Below are positions 10,712 through 20,813 of a stretch of 64,000 nucleotides of DNA, in pieces (within the stretch, counting starts at the first letter, position 1; each line of letters starts with the position of its first letter). The stretch covers positions 611,304 through 675,303 of the forward strand of contig NW_005434649.1 in NCBI RefSeq assembly GCF_000315625.1, given 5' to 3'. The notes under the pieces were generated by a model. That model had not been told where the DNA came from. It ran no database searches and saw only the letters and a program-made list of their open reading frames with translations. Position numbers and translations under genes: made by a program. Source of the DNA: Guillardia theta CCMP2712 (taxonomy: Eukaryota; Cryptophyceae; Pyrenomonadales; Geminigeraceae).

Positions 10712-11543
10712 GGCAGTGGGCAGGGCTCGAGGGTGGCAGGAGGCAGGGCTCGAGCAGCTTAAGTAGGGAGGGAGGGGCCGCAAGGGGGAGGGCGGGAAGG
10801 CGGGAAGGCGGGAAATGTTTGTTGAGCCACAAACCTGGTACCCACCCCTATTTTCCCACATAAACATGGGTAGTCAGACTTCGGAAGAATTGTTTTGTAC
10901 CAGAGTTGCAGGGATGTTTGATTTTTGTACTGTGAGAGAAAATTATTTGTATATGATTTTCAATTAGATCTTGAATTAGTACCAAGAAAATATCGATGGA
11001 ATGTACCACAAAAATTATGAATTTCTAAAAAAGAAAGATTTGTAGGGACTTCACTCTACACTTTGTACCAAAAGGTTGCAATGGGTAATGATGTTTGGGT
11101 TCCTGTGGTACAATCTTGGTACAAATAAGTTGAAACTCAGTACTAAAGTTTGTGGGATTTTCAAAATTCAATTTGAAGGTCCTAGCGTGTAGGGACAACA
11201 TCTGGTAGTGAGATGGGGTGGTGTCAGAGAGTAGAACAGCAGGGGGGTAGACCAGCCGTACGGGGACGAGGACGACGAGGGGGTCGAGGATAAGGACGAG
11301 GACGAGGACGAGGACGGGGTAAAGGTTGAGGACGAGGACGAGATTGAGGACAAGGACGAGGACGAGGACGAGGACGAGGTCGAGGTCGAGGTCGAGGTCG
11401 AGGTCGAGGTCGAGGTCGAGGTCGAGGTCGAGGTCGAGGTCGAGGTCGAAGTCGATTACCATCAAGACTGCCAGGAAGATCAAGGTTGTTCTACGTTTTG
11501 GACAGGGCGGAAGGGAAAAAACCCTGAGTCTGCATCTAGACTG
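10712..11543. other. Divergent intergenic region
   Basis: This lies between the acidic-protein gene (minus) and the unknown gene starting at 11544 (plus). It includes a G-rich stretch at 10740-10815, then AT-rich DNA from 10860 to 11170 that may hold promoters, then a GAGGAC/GGTCGA array. No gene is supported here. Confidence 0.6.
11270..11452. repeat. GAGGAC then GGTCGA hexanucleotide arrays
   Basis: Imperfect GACGAG/GAGGAC units run from about 11270 to 11375 and change into about 13 GGTCGA units ending near 11452. The array ends about 90 bp before the start codon at 11544, so it lies in the promoter or 5' UTR of that gene. Confidence 0.9.
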
Positions 11544-12879
11544 ATGGAATACTCTGTAAACATGCTCTCGGAAGGGGAGGATCATGAAGTCGAAATGAAA
11601 GTTGGGTCAGCTATCTATATCGAAGAAGACATGGAAGTCGATGTCAACCACCAACCCTGCCATGGATCTATGAATTTATTGGAAGCTTATAAAGATCTTC
11701 AACTGAGGGCATTACAGGAAGTGCAGAAAGAAATCGAAGAGCATGAACTCAAAGCTGCTTCATTGAAGCAGAAGTTAAAAAAATTCAAAGATGAGCTGAA
11801 AAGAATGTACCCTGAACATGAACAATTTATAGATCATCTTGAACAAGGGTATATATCAGAGATTTGTGATGGTCTGACTGAACGACAAGCTAGGGATGCA
11901 ACTCTAAAGAACGTAACAGAGGAATCAAGTACCCAAGGTGGACAGGCTGCAATGAAAACAATCGATAGCAATCTAAGTAAAGACCATCTGAGCATTGAAA
12001 AATCTGTGAGTGACTGTGACGACGGTACTTCGTGCTTTTCAAGGTCAATCTCCCTGCGATCTGGCAAATGTTCGAGAACAAGACCGTTGTGTTTGCTCAC
12101 GGACCCTGGCTTTGTCTCAGAATATAATTTATGTGACAAGTCCCATGCACCTGGTCAAACTCGAGAATTGGATCAATGCAGGGGGCAAGAAGAAATGAAT
12201 TCGGAAGGTCAGAACAAAGAAGTTGACTCAGACGGTGTCGAAGAGCAATTTTGTGAAAGTCTAGACGATGTGGAAAATTCATGCGATCTCTTATCTTCAC
12301 AATCACCATCCGACTCTAAAACAATTGATTCTGACAAGGAAGAATATTCTAAACCAGCAGGAAGGAGAAAATCAGCTTCGAGTACAGCTATACCAAAACG
12401 TATCAATCCTAAAAAATCTCATCATGGCTCTAGGGTGCGGCTGCTGATCGAATCAATCATGAAATTGGAGGAGACAGGAGCCGTAAAAGTCTGGAAGGTT
12501 ACAGCACAAAAAGCAAAATCAACAAGAATGTACCTACCATTTACAAAAATGGAGGTGCAAAACATGGAAGCCTTCATTCAAGAGGTAAGCTGTGAAGAAA
12601 AGTTTGATTTTTGAATGCCTAATCCCCATGCAGATCAATACAGTGTTTCGGCAACGATCAAGATCCTCTCGAAGTCGAGTGTCCAAGACAATGTGTGAAA
12701 ATGCACGACAGGCGTTCCGTTACGCAAGCTTCTTGCCCTTCCAGCCACTTGAAGAGCAGAAGGTCAATTCTTGGGACGGTCAGGTCTATCAGTACTACGA
12801 GAGCTTCCGCAAGCTCAGGTTGGACAAGGCTAAGATGAACACGCTGAGAAGCAAGGCTCGGCTAAAAGAAAAGCAGTGA
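11544..12879 (+). CDS. Unknown two-exon protein with a coiled coil and a conserved-looking C-terminus
   Basis: Exon 1 starts at 11544 (MEYSVNMLSEGEDHEVEMK). It carries a predicted coiled coil at about residues 50-95 (LQLRALQEVQKEIEEHELKA), then a long polar, Ser/Asp/Glu-rich linker. A basic segment and a compact region follow (RVRLLIESIMKLEETGAVKV). An intron with GTAAGC at about 12583 and an acceptor at about 12632 joins exon 2. Exon 2 reads INTVFRQRSRSSRSRVSK, then SFLPFQPLEEQK and ends LRSKARLKEKQ. The total is about 420 aa. No known domain is recognised. The C-terminus converges on the next minus-strand gene, with stops about 95 bp apart. Confidence 0.78.
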
Positions 12880-12974
12880 ATGGTATTTAATCAAATCGAA
12901 CTATTTGAAAAGATAAGTGAAAGTGACAATAAACCTCTTCATGAATATTTCAATGAACATGAACAGGTTTATCG

Positions 12975-14162
12975 TTATTGACCACGCAGGTTCCTCCAGG
13001 TGACATACTTACGATGTCTAGATCCGATCTTGATGTCATGCATGTCCTTGGGGATGAGAAGAAGCTCACAGACATGCCCCTCAAGACCGAGGTTGTAGGC
13101 CTCCTGGCATACGAGGCACAGGTGGATGGCGACGTCCCGATAGCCTGCCGTGCTCCATGGGTCTAGGTCGGGATCGAGACGGTTCTTGATCCGCTTGACG
13201 GAGATATCCTGGTCGAGCTTGATGCACCTTACCGCGACTATGATGTCTTGTATGTGCTCGTAGACGATGCTTTCTCGACAGACGTCGACTAGACGCGACG
13301 AGTCTCCGTCGTAGCACCGCACGACCTTCTCGACGCCTCGGGACGTTGACTTCTGCTTGCTCCACTCCACCTCTGCGTACTGCAGGACGTTGCCAGCTTC
13401 GAGCTCGCACTCGACAGTCCCACTCACGGAGGCCGACCGTCTTAGCTTTCGAAGACTTCGGTCATTGCCGGGCTTTCGCTTCAAAAGCCCATTGGATCTT
13501 CGAGCGATCTCGTACACTTTCCTTCGGAACACGTTTTGTATGATAGTCGCATGCAGGTAGATCTGATCGAGACTTGTGACTGGAGTGATCCAGTCATCTT
13601 GACTTGTTGCTGATCCAAGCCTCAGCATCGTCGAGATCGAAGTGCTGCGTGTTGTTCCTAATGGCTGATTCTTGTCTGTTGCTGCTGATCGCTTAGTCGG
13701 GATCCCGGCAATGAGAGCGCTATGTAGCCAGGAAGAGACCGAGCTCTTGCTACCTTCTTTCTGCAAAGGCTCATCAGGAAGTCTACGTCTAGTATGACGT
13801 GGAGGATCCTGTGAGCTCCATGTGAAGTGCTGAATGAATCCAAGCTCCTGAGTTGTTGAAGGAATTGTATTCTTTTCAGGTACGCGAATGCAAACGTCCG
13901 TTGATGGGGTGGAGCTCGGCGGAACAGGTGACACTTGGTTGTGCAGTATGGCCGCTATACATGCTATCTCAGTTTCTGACCATGAGCGCGCGCCATGGTT
14001 TCCTGGCCATCTTTCCCTAGGGAGATTGGACTTAAAAAAAGAGGAAAGCGACCGGCAGCATTCTTTTTTCAAGAAAAAAAGAACTGTAAAATGGAATTTC
14101 AGGTTGTACATCATGGCAGGGCAGTAGGAAGGAATGTCTGCTGATGCCGGCAGAGAGTTCAA
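12975..14162 (-). CDS. Unknown protein with a GYRDVAIHL-type C-terminal domain
   Basis: A 395-codon frame is open on the minus strand without introns. The N-terminal half is polar and basic. The C-terminal half has the ordered block RCIKLDQDISVKRIKNRLDP, then STAGYRDVAIHLCLV, then LGLEGHVCELLLIPKDM and a final RKYVTWRNLRG. From memory of protist genomes this resembles a repeated family whose layout (GYRD, then H-x-CEL-Q/L) looks distantly like RelA/SpoT-type nucleotidyltransferases. That link is tentative. The first Met at 14162 lies inside the plus-strand PPR gene's leader, so in-frame Mets at 14114/14111 are likelier starts. It is divergent from the PPR gene with essentially no spacer. Confidence 0.65.
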   Translation of the reverse strand: MNSLPASADIPSYCPAMMYNLKFHFTVLFFLKKECCRSLSSFFKSNLPRERWPGNHGARSWSETEIACIAAILHNQVSPVPPSSTPSTDVCIRVPEKNTIPSTTQELGFIQHFTWSSQDPPRHTRRRLPDEPLQKEGSKSSVSSWLHSALIAGIPTKRSAATDKNQPLGTTRSTSISTMLRLGSATSQDDWITPVTSLDQIYLHATIIQNVFRRKVYEIARRSNGLLKRKPGNDRSLRKLRRSASVSGTVECELEAGNVLQYAEVEWSKQKSTSRGVEKVVRCYDGDSSRLVDVCRESIVYEHIQDIIVAVRCIKLDQDISVKRIKNRLDPDLDPWSTAGYRDVAIHLCLVCQEAYNLGLEGHVCELLLIPKDMHDIKIGSRHRKYVTWRNLRGQ

Positions 14163-17100
14163 GAGTCCGATGCTTCTGCTCCCTCTCCTCCTCTCCCTTC
14201 TCTCTTGTACATCTGTCCTTCACTCTACCGCCGCCTTCGTCTCCCCTTCCCCCGCCATGCCAAGTGGATTATCGATCAGGGCAACGAGGCCTTCGTGGAG
14301 AACCGCAGGAAGGTGTCCCTCCCGTCCTGTGTGGATGAGCTTAGCTGATCAACCGAGCCATGGCAAACGCAATCTCAGGAATGAGAAAAAGGATAATGCG
14401 ACTGTTTCGCAGCTGATCAATCAAGGGATTCTTAGAGCAGAGCTGGGGGATTTCCTGAAAGCCAGCCATGTGACCGAGTCGATCTTAGAAGAATCGGTTC
14501 TTCCCGAGGAAGATGCTAGTGTTACAGTTGTGAACTTGGCCCTCCAGCGCGCCCTGTCCTCTTCGCTGAACCTCACTCTCTGGAACGAGATCGCCAGTGA
14601 TCCATTTGTGAGCGACTAGACGCTAATCTCGAAAACCCAACGGGGCATGACTTTTCTTGCAGCTGCAATCACGTTGGAGAAATCAAGAGACCTTCAAGTC
14701 TATCCTCTATGGATATGACAGGATCTTCAGTTCTATTCCTGTTGAGAGCTTGCCGCGAAAAGACCTTTCAAAGGCGATCTCAACGCTAGCAGATCTCACC
14801 GTTACTGTTGTGCTGCACAACAACCTTGAAGAGCGCGAGGTGATGGTGAGACTGATCTCTCAGACAAGAGAGAGAATCTTGCGACATGACGTGTCCTCCT
14901 CGTCCCTTTACGTTTCCGAGTTCATGTCGAAACTGAAGAGGCTGCAGAAACTTGGTCGTCGCAGCTGCTCTTTTGTGTGTGTGACCTGATCACCTTGCAA
15001 CAGAGACCAAGGAAGGCATCATGCTCCTCTTGACCATGTTGGATGCGGTCTATAACTTCCTGCATCTTCCATGTCGTGATGGTGAGCAGATGTTGGTCGC
15101 CAATCAAGAGACTTCCAGCTGCTTCGCCATGGTATGGTGCTGAAAACTACAAGTACTGGTAGCTGAGGCTGAAGACGCAGACGAGGATCGTGAGGGAGGA
15201 GCTCGAAGAGTTGGATGGGTGTTTGCATGAAATGATTCTACCTTCTGCCATCACACTGACTGCAAGTCCATAGACAAACATTTGCAAGTGAAAGCAATCA
15301 AGTCCTGCAACTGATCTTCAAAGTTGCCTCCTTACCTAGAGACACCGACCAAGTCGTCTCAGTGCGCACGACCCAAGAATTGTCTCAGAAGATCAACAAG
15401 ATCGAAGCACTCAAAGAGGTAGAAAGACAGATGGATACAAGTCTTGGAGACTGACGGTCCCCCTGCTCCGTCAGGGAAACGATCTCCTGCGGAACATGCT
15501 CCGTCGCAACGTGCATGTCGACACCAAGAGTGAAGAATCGATGTGCGAGGCCTTTCTTGCCTGTGATTATCGTGCGAGCGAGGCTCTAGAGGTTTCTGGG
15601 CCCATGAGATGGTGAGGAGAGGATAACGCGCATGCAGATCGCCTTGGGAGCGATGGAGGAGTTCGAACGGTCAGAGGTGACGAGGAGTGATCTCTGGTGA
15701 CGACACGTGAACATGTAAGGGAGGGATTGACTCGGCTGTCAGTGTGAACATGCTGGTGAAACTCACGCGGCGGCTGCTGAGGCAGAACGACGGTCAAGTC
15801 TTCCCCTCTTGCAGAAGTCGCGATGATGCTCAGGCACAGAGTCGGACGTGTCGGCGATCGCGGGGCTGATAGAGGTGACAGCAGCTGCTTCTTCCTCCTC
15901 CTCTAAAGATTGTGAGCAGCGAGCGATGAATCGGATCCGGAAGATGATCATCGAAGAGAACCTGATGGTCAGCCATTCCAGTGCCCCTCATCCGCAGCCC
16001 GGCCCCCCCCCGCCCCCCCCCCCTCCCCTCCTCCTCCTCCTCCTCTCCTCCTCCTCGTCTTCTTCCTCCTCCTCCTCCTAACTCACTCTCAGCCGGACAT
16101 GATTCCTCTTACCCAACTGCTGGACGCTGCCGGTCGGCATGTGCCGGGTCAAGGGATCGTCGAGCTCGGCTGGTGCTCCTCCCCATCCTCCTCGTAGAGG
16201 GTTTATGACCATGTGCGGGCGGCAGTTTCCTGCTTGACCACGCGGATCAGTCAAAGCTCCCGTTCGATCTGGTCCTCTGCAACGTACTGGTCAACAACGT
16301 AGTGAGAGGGCAGACGCAGACAGAGAGCGAAGAGGTTGGGGAGTTGGGAGTGAAGACAGGAAGTGACTTGCTTGCCAGGCTGTCAAGATGTCGATCTTAG
16401 AAGTCAAGGACCTGCTGTTCGCAATGCAGGCCAAGGGAATAGCGCCTGACATCTACACAGTCACGATGGTTCGATTGGAGGAAAATGCGAAGTGATTACC
16501 TGACGAGGATGCATTGAAGATCATTGGTCTGCTGAGACGATATGCGATCTTGGGGAGTGGAGATAAAGCGATGAAGGTGAGCTGTTTGTATCTGCCGGGA
16601 TTCTGATGTGAATTTGGTTGTCAGGAAGCTGATTGGGTGTTGACGATGATGGTAATGGAACTCTTTTCGACGATAAGAGAGAATGATGCAATGAAAGGAT
16701 CGATATGACATCGCTGTCAACGATGTCTTTGCCAGGTGACTCGCGCTCTTTTATTCTGCCATGATGGAAGAAAGGTTGAGAATGGCGAGTAAAAAGAAGG
16801 CAATGTTTCAGAACACAAAATTATCATGAGGGTCAGGAGGAGAGAGGGAGCGGAGTAGGGCAGAGGTTTGTGCCCGGGGGGGGGGTGAGGAGGAGGGGGA
16901 GGAAGGAGATCTACGAAGACTGACTCCAATGATGGCAGGCAATATGCAGACTTGTGCTCGATATGCTGCTCTCAAAGAGCGGACGCATTAGTCTGTCTCA
17001 AGGTAGAGGAGGAGCAGGAGGAGGAGGAGCGAGCAACTGATTTTGTGTCCTTTCTCAGTTGTCCTCGTACATCTTCGAGAAGTTGTGGGAGGTGAATCGA

Positions 17101-20042
17101 TAGATAGGGAGGTTTTGTGGGAGTCACCTGACAGCTGTGGAAGAAACAACCAGTCTGCAACTCAACGCTGACGTCCTACCTGCAAGTTTGCAGCGAGACG
17201 GCAGGTCGGGGTCTGAGGTGAGAGGGAGCGTCCTGACGCGGTGCCATGACTTGTTGAAGGATGTCGCTGACGAGGGGGAGGGCTGCGTTTCTTCGATATG
17301 CGAGCGAGCAGAACTCAAGCGCTGTGGAGCCCCTCAACTCCCTCCTCGACTGCATCGCCCAGTGACGAGCCTGACGTGCCCGACGACCATCATGACAAGC
17401 TGCGCAGGAGCGTCGGCAGCGGCATCGACTTCGGCTTCCCGCTGGCGATCAAGCTGATGAGGGGGGAGCGAGCGCGGGGAGTCCAGCTGGACATCGTGAC
17501 CTTCAACACCGCCATCAAAGTTTGCGTCAAAGTCGCGCCGTCTCTTCCCAGCTGCCTGCCAGCTGATGTTGAGCTGTAGGACATCGCAATGGGTCACAAA
17601 GGGATCTCGAACATCCTCGTGGTCCTCCATGAAATGGATCGACAGGCTATTGGTGACTTGACCATCCCCTCCCCTCCCCTCTCCTCTCCTCTCCTCCCCT
17701 CTCCTCTCCTCTCCTCTCCTCTCCTCTCCTCTCCTCTCCTCTCCTCTCCTCTCCTCTCCTCTCCTCTCCTCTCCTCTCCTCTCCTCTCCTCTCCTCTCCT
17801 CTCCTCTCCTCTCCTCTCCTCTCCTCTCCTCTCCTCTCCTCTCCTCTCCTCTCCTCTCCTCTCCTCTCCTCTCATCTCATCTCATCTCCTCTCCTCTCCT
17901 CTCCTCTCCTCTCCTCTCTCCCCATAGATCTCTTTCTCTCTTTCTGCATTCCTCTTCAATCATTTCCTCATTCTCAGTGAGACTTTTTCTTTCCTTCTCG
18001 TGTTTCTTTTTCTTTCACCTGTCAACTCCTCTTTGTCTTCCTCCACTGACTTGCACCCCCACAGCACCTGATCTCATCTCCATCAATTCCATCCTCAACG
18101 CTTGCTCCAAGTCTGCTGCTGCTGGAAACCCTCACGCCTTCCCTGCTGCTTCCAGGAAAGTTTCTCACTTCTCCTTTTCCTCCTTCCTCCCCTTCCGCCC
18201 TCCCCACCTCCTCCCTTCCCATCCCCTCCACACCTCCTCCATCCTCTCCTTGCCTCCCTTGCCTCCCTCCTTTCCTACATTCCCTCCTCCCGACCTCGCT
18301 TCCTTGTACAGAGCTTCGACTGCCTCCCTCACTGTCCTTCCCCGACTTTCTTTCCTTGCCGGAGGATCGCTGACGACCATGACAGGATCGCTCAGCTCAT
18401 GTTCAACGTCTGTCCCCACCCGCTTGTCCAGCAGAACTCATCCTTCCCGCAGGCCTCGCTCGACATCAACCCGGATGACTTCTCCTTCAACGCTCTCCTC
18501 CAGACCTTTCAAGCTCATGCCAAGCTCACGGTTCCTCCTCCTCCCTCGTCCTTCCCGTCCTCTCCCTTACACTCAGCTCCCCACCTGCTGCCTCTCCCTC
18601 TCCCCACACTTTCTCCCACTCTCCCTCTGAGCTCCTCCTCCTCCTTCCGCCCCTCATTCGCCTTGTCTCGCTCCTCAGGGTCGGACGTCTGGATGCTTCT
18701 CCTACTGCCGGCAAGTTCTATCGATCATGGACGAGATGGGGGTACGTCCTGCCTCCTCTTCCTTCCCTTCAGCTCCTCCTGATCTCTTCACCTGCTCTCT
18801 CTTCCTGTCCTCTCCTTCCTTTCACATTCCTCCTCGCCGTCCTCCCGCTTTCTGCTTCCTCATGGTCCTCCCCTCCTCTTCCGTCTGCTTGTCCTCAAAC
18901 TTTCTCCGCGTCCTCCCTCCTGTCCACTCGCTCCCCTTGTCCTCCCTCCCTCCTCTGCCACCTCTCAATGAAGCACAGGTCCCTCCCACAGCTCCAACTT
19001 TCGCGCTCATCATCAGCAGCAGTGAGATCGAGGTGTTTGTGATGTTTCTCTTGCCCCCTCTGACTCTCATCCTGCAGGGCACACAGGAGGCAGTAGAGTC
19101 TTCCTTCGCTGTCTTCGAGGTCTGAACCACCCTCGCCCCTCCTCTTTCTCATCTTTCCTCCTCCTCCTCCACGTCATCCTCTGCTTTGATTCTCCTCTCC
19201 TTCTTCCCTGCTCTGTTTCTCCACAAGTTGCTTCTCTTGATTGCTTCTCGTCTCATCTGTTCACTTCTCATCGCTTCTTCACTCTTCACTCTTCTTCACT
19301 CTTCACTCTTCTTCACTCTTCACTCTTCTTCACTCTTCACTCTTCATCTCTTCTTCAATCTTCATCCCTTCTTCACTCTTCATCGCTTCTTCACTCTTCG
19401 CTCTGCTCCTTTTCTTCTCTCGCGTTCTACTATGAAGAGATTTTCAGTCCATCCCTCGCAAGCTCAAGACCCGACAGACTTACTTGGCAATGATGAAGTG
19501 TCTGATGAAGGAAAGTCTTCTCTCACCCTCGCTGCTTTCCCGCCTCTAACAGCCGAACAGGTCGGACGTAACAGCGAAGCTATGAACTTGCTGGTCAGAC
19601 AGGATCCACCATCATCCTTCCTCCTCCTCCTCCTCCTCCTGCACTTTCCCTCCCTTCCCCCGCCTCCTCTCCCGCTCCTCCTCCCTCTTTTCTCCTTGAT
19701 CGAGATTATTGCGTCGATCTTGAACGTGCTGATTTGCTACGATTTTCATACAGGATAGCAGTGCAAGTAGCGGACTAAAACCCAACCTTTACATGTACTC
19801 AGCTGCTCTGAAAGCATGCAAGGTTTTATCCTGCCCCTCCTTCTCCTCCATTCTCCTTCTCCTTCACTCTTCCTGACTTTTTCTCCTTCAGACTTCCGAG
19901 TCGCTCCAGTGGGTGCTCAATCACATGAAGAAGAACAGAGTAGAGCTCAGCGCTAACATGAGGCGACAGGCAGGAACAAAATCTTCTTCTGCTCCCTCCT
20001 TACTCCTCCCAGGTGGACAAGATGATGCAAAGTTATCGTTGA
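14134..20042 (+). CDS. Plastid-targeted pentatricopeptide-repeat (PPR) protein, about 30 small exons
   Basis: PPR proteins bind organelle RNA through tandem 35-residue helical hairpins. The first exon encodes a hydrophobic signal (MLLLPLLLSLLSC from the Met at 14170), then HSTAAFVSPSP, a signal-peptidase site with a following Phe as in red-lineage plastid leaders. Exons joined by GT-AG introns of about 45-60 nt, plus a few longer ones, include LQSRWRNQETFKS (14663 on), ETKEGIMLLLTMLDAVY (15003 on) and GNDLLRNMLRRNVHV (15475 on). PPR-like hairpins follow: LLFAMQAKGIAPDIYTVTM (about 16410-16468), DIVTFNTAIKVC (about 17490), APDLISINSILNACSKS (about 18066), PDDFSFNALLQTFQAHAKL (about 18470), VPPTAPTFALIIS (18979) and LKPNLYMYSAALKACK (about 19776). 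The final exon ends VDKMMQSYR, stop at 20042. Several exon edges remain uncertain. Confidence 0.8.
17670..17925. repeat. CTCTC pentanucleotide array in a PPR-gene intron
   Basis: About 50 tandem copies of CTCTC (TCCTC) run with a short CTCAT patch near 17872-17888. The array lies between the exon ending ...HEMDRQAIG and the exon beginning APDLISIN, so it is intronic. The open frames across it are spurious. Confidence 0.93.
19265..19400. repeat. CACTCTT-type tandem repeat
   Basis: Degenerate units of CTTCACTCTTCACTCTT repeat about eight times within an intron of the PPR gene. Confidence 0.8.
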
Positions 20043-20399
20043 GACGCTCATGGCGACTTTCTTCATTGATCCTGCAGCCAACAACTGCGGACAAGAGGGC
20101 CGAAGGCACAGAGCAGAAGCAGCGCGAGCGAGTCCTGCTGAACAGATGAGGAGGGGCGGAGGGAGAACTGGAGACCTGAGGAGAAAGCCGACTTGCGGCA
20201 CCTGCAGCAAGTTTGAGAAGAGCTCAGGAGCAAGCGAACGAGATCAGCAAGAGGAGGAGGAGGAGGAAGTGAGGAGGAACAGGAGGAGCAAGAGGAGCAG
20301 GAGGTTTGATAGGCGAGCTCACTTGTTTGACCGGAGACAGAGAGCAAGACAGCGGTAGGGAGGCCCTGCGGGACATGTGAGGAGGTGAGGGAAGGGGAG

Positions 20400-20737
20400 C
20401 AGGAGAACCTCGGCCTTGAGGTTGTCGTTGAGCCGCCGATCCGTCAACCTCGCGACGATCTGGAACGAACAGGAAGGAGCTGAGAGGCAGGACGAAGAGG
20501 AGGCGACTTGACATCGTGAGAGGAGAGGCGAGGAGGGCGAGAGAAGGGAAAGGGAGAGAAGCGAGGAAGAGACGATAGAGAAGCTAGTAGGCATGCTTGT
20601 TACCGTCTTGGATAAATCCTCTTCTTGACAGAGCACCTGCCGCTTGCAATGTTGGTGCTGCAGTAGCTGCTGCAGCTGAAGTACCTTGCACTCGATGATG
20701 GTCTCGGTAGATAGCGACCTGCCATCACAAGCATCGC

Positions 20738-20813
<76 letters not shown>

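Noticed and set aside
17589-17927. SSPLLSSPLL-type reading frame on both strands
   Set aside because: It is a frame through a CTCTC array in a PPR-gene intron.
20600-20812. Poly-Met frame on the minus strand
   Set aside because: Triplet repeat (CAT) only. The true exon frame after it is VLQLQQLLQ.
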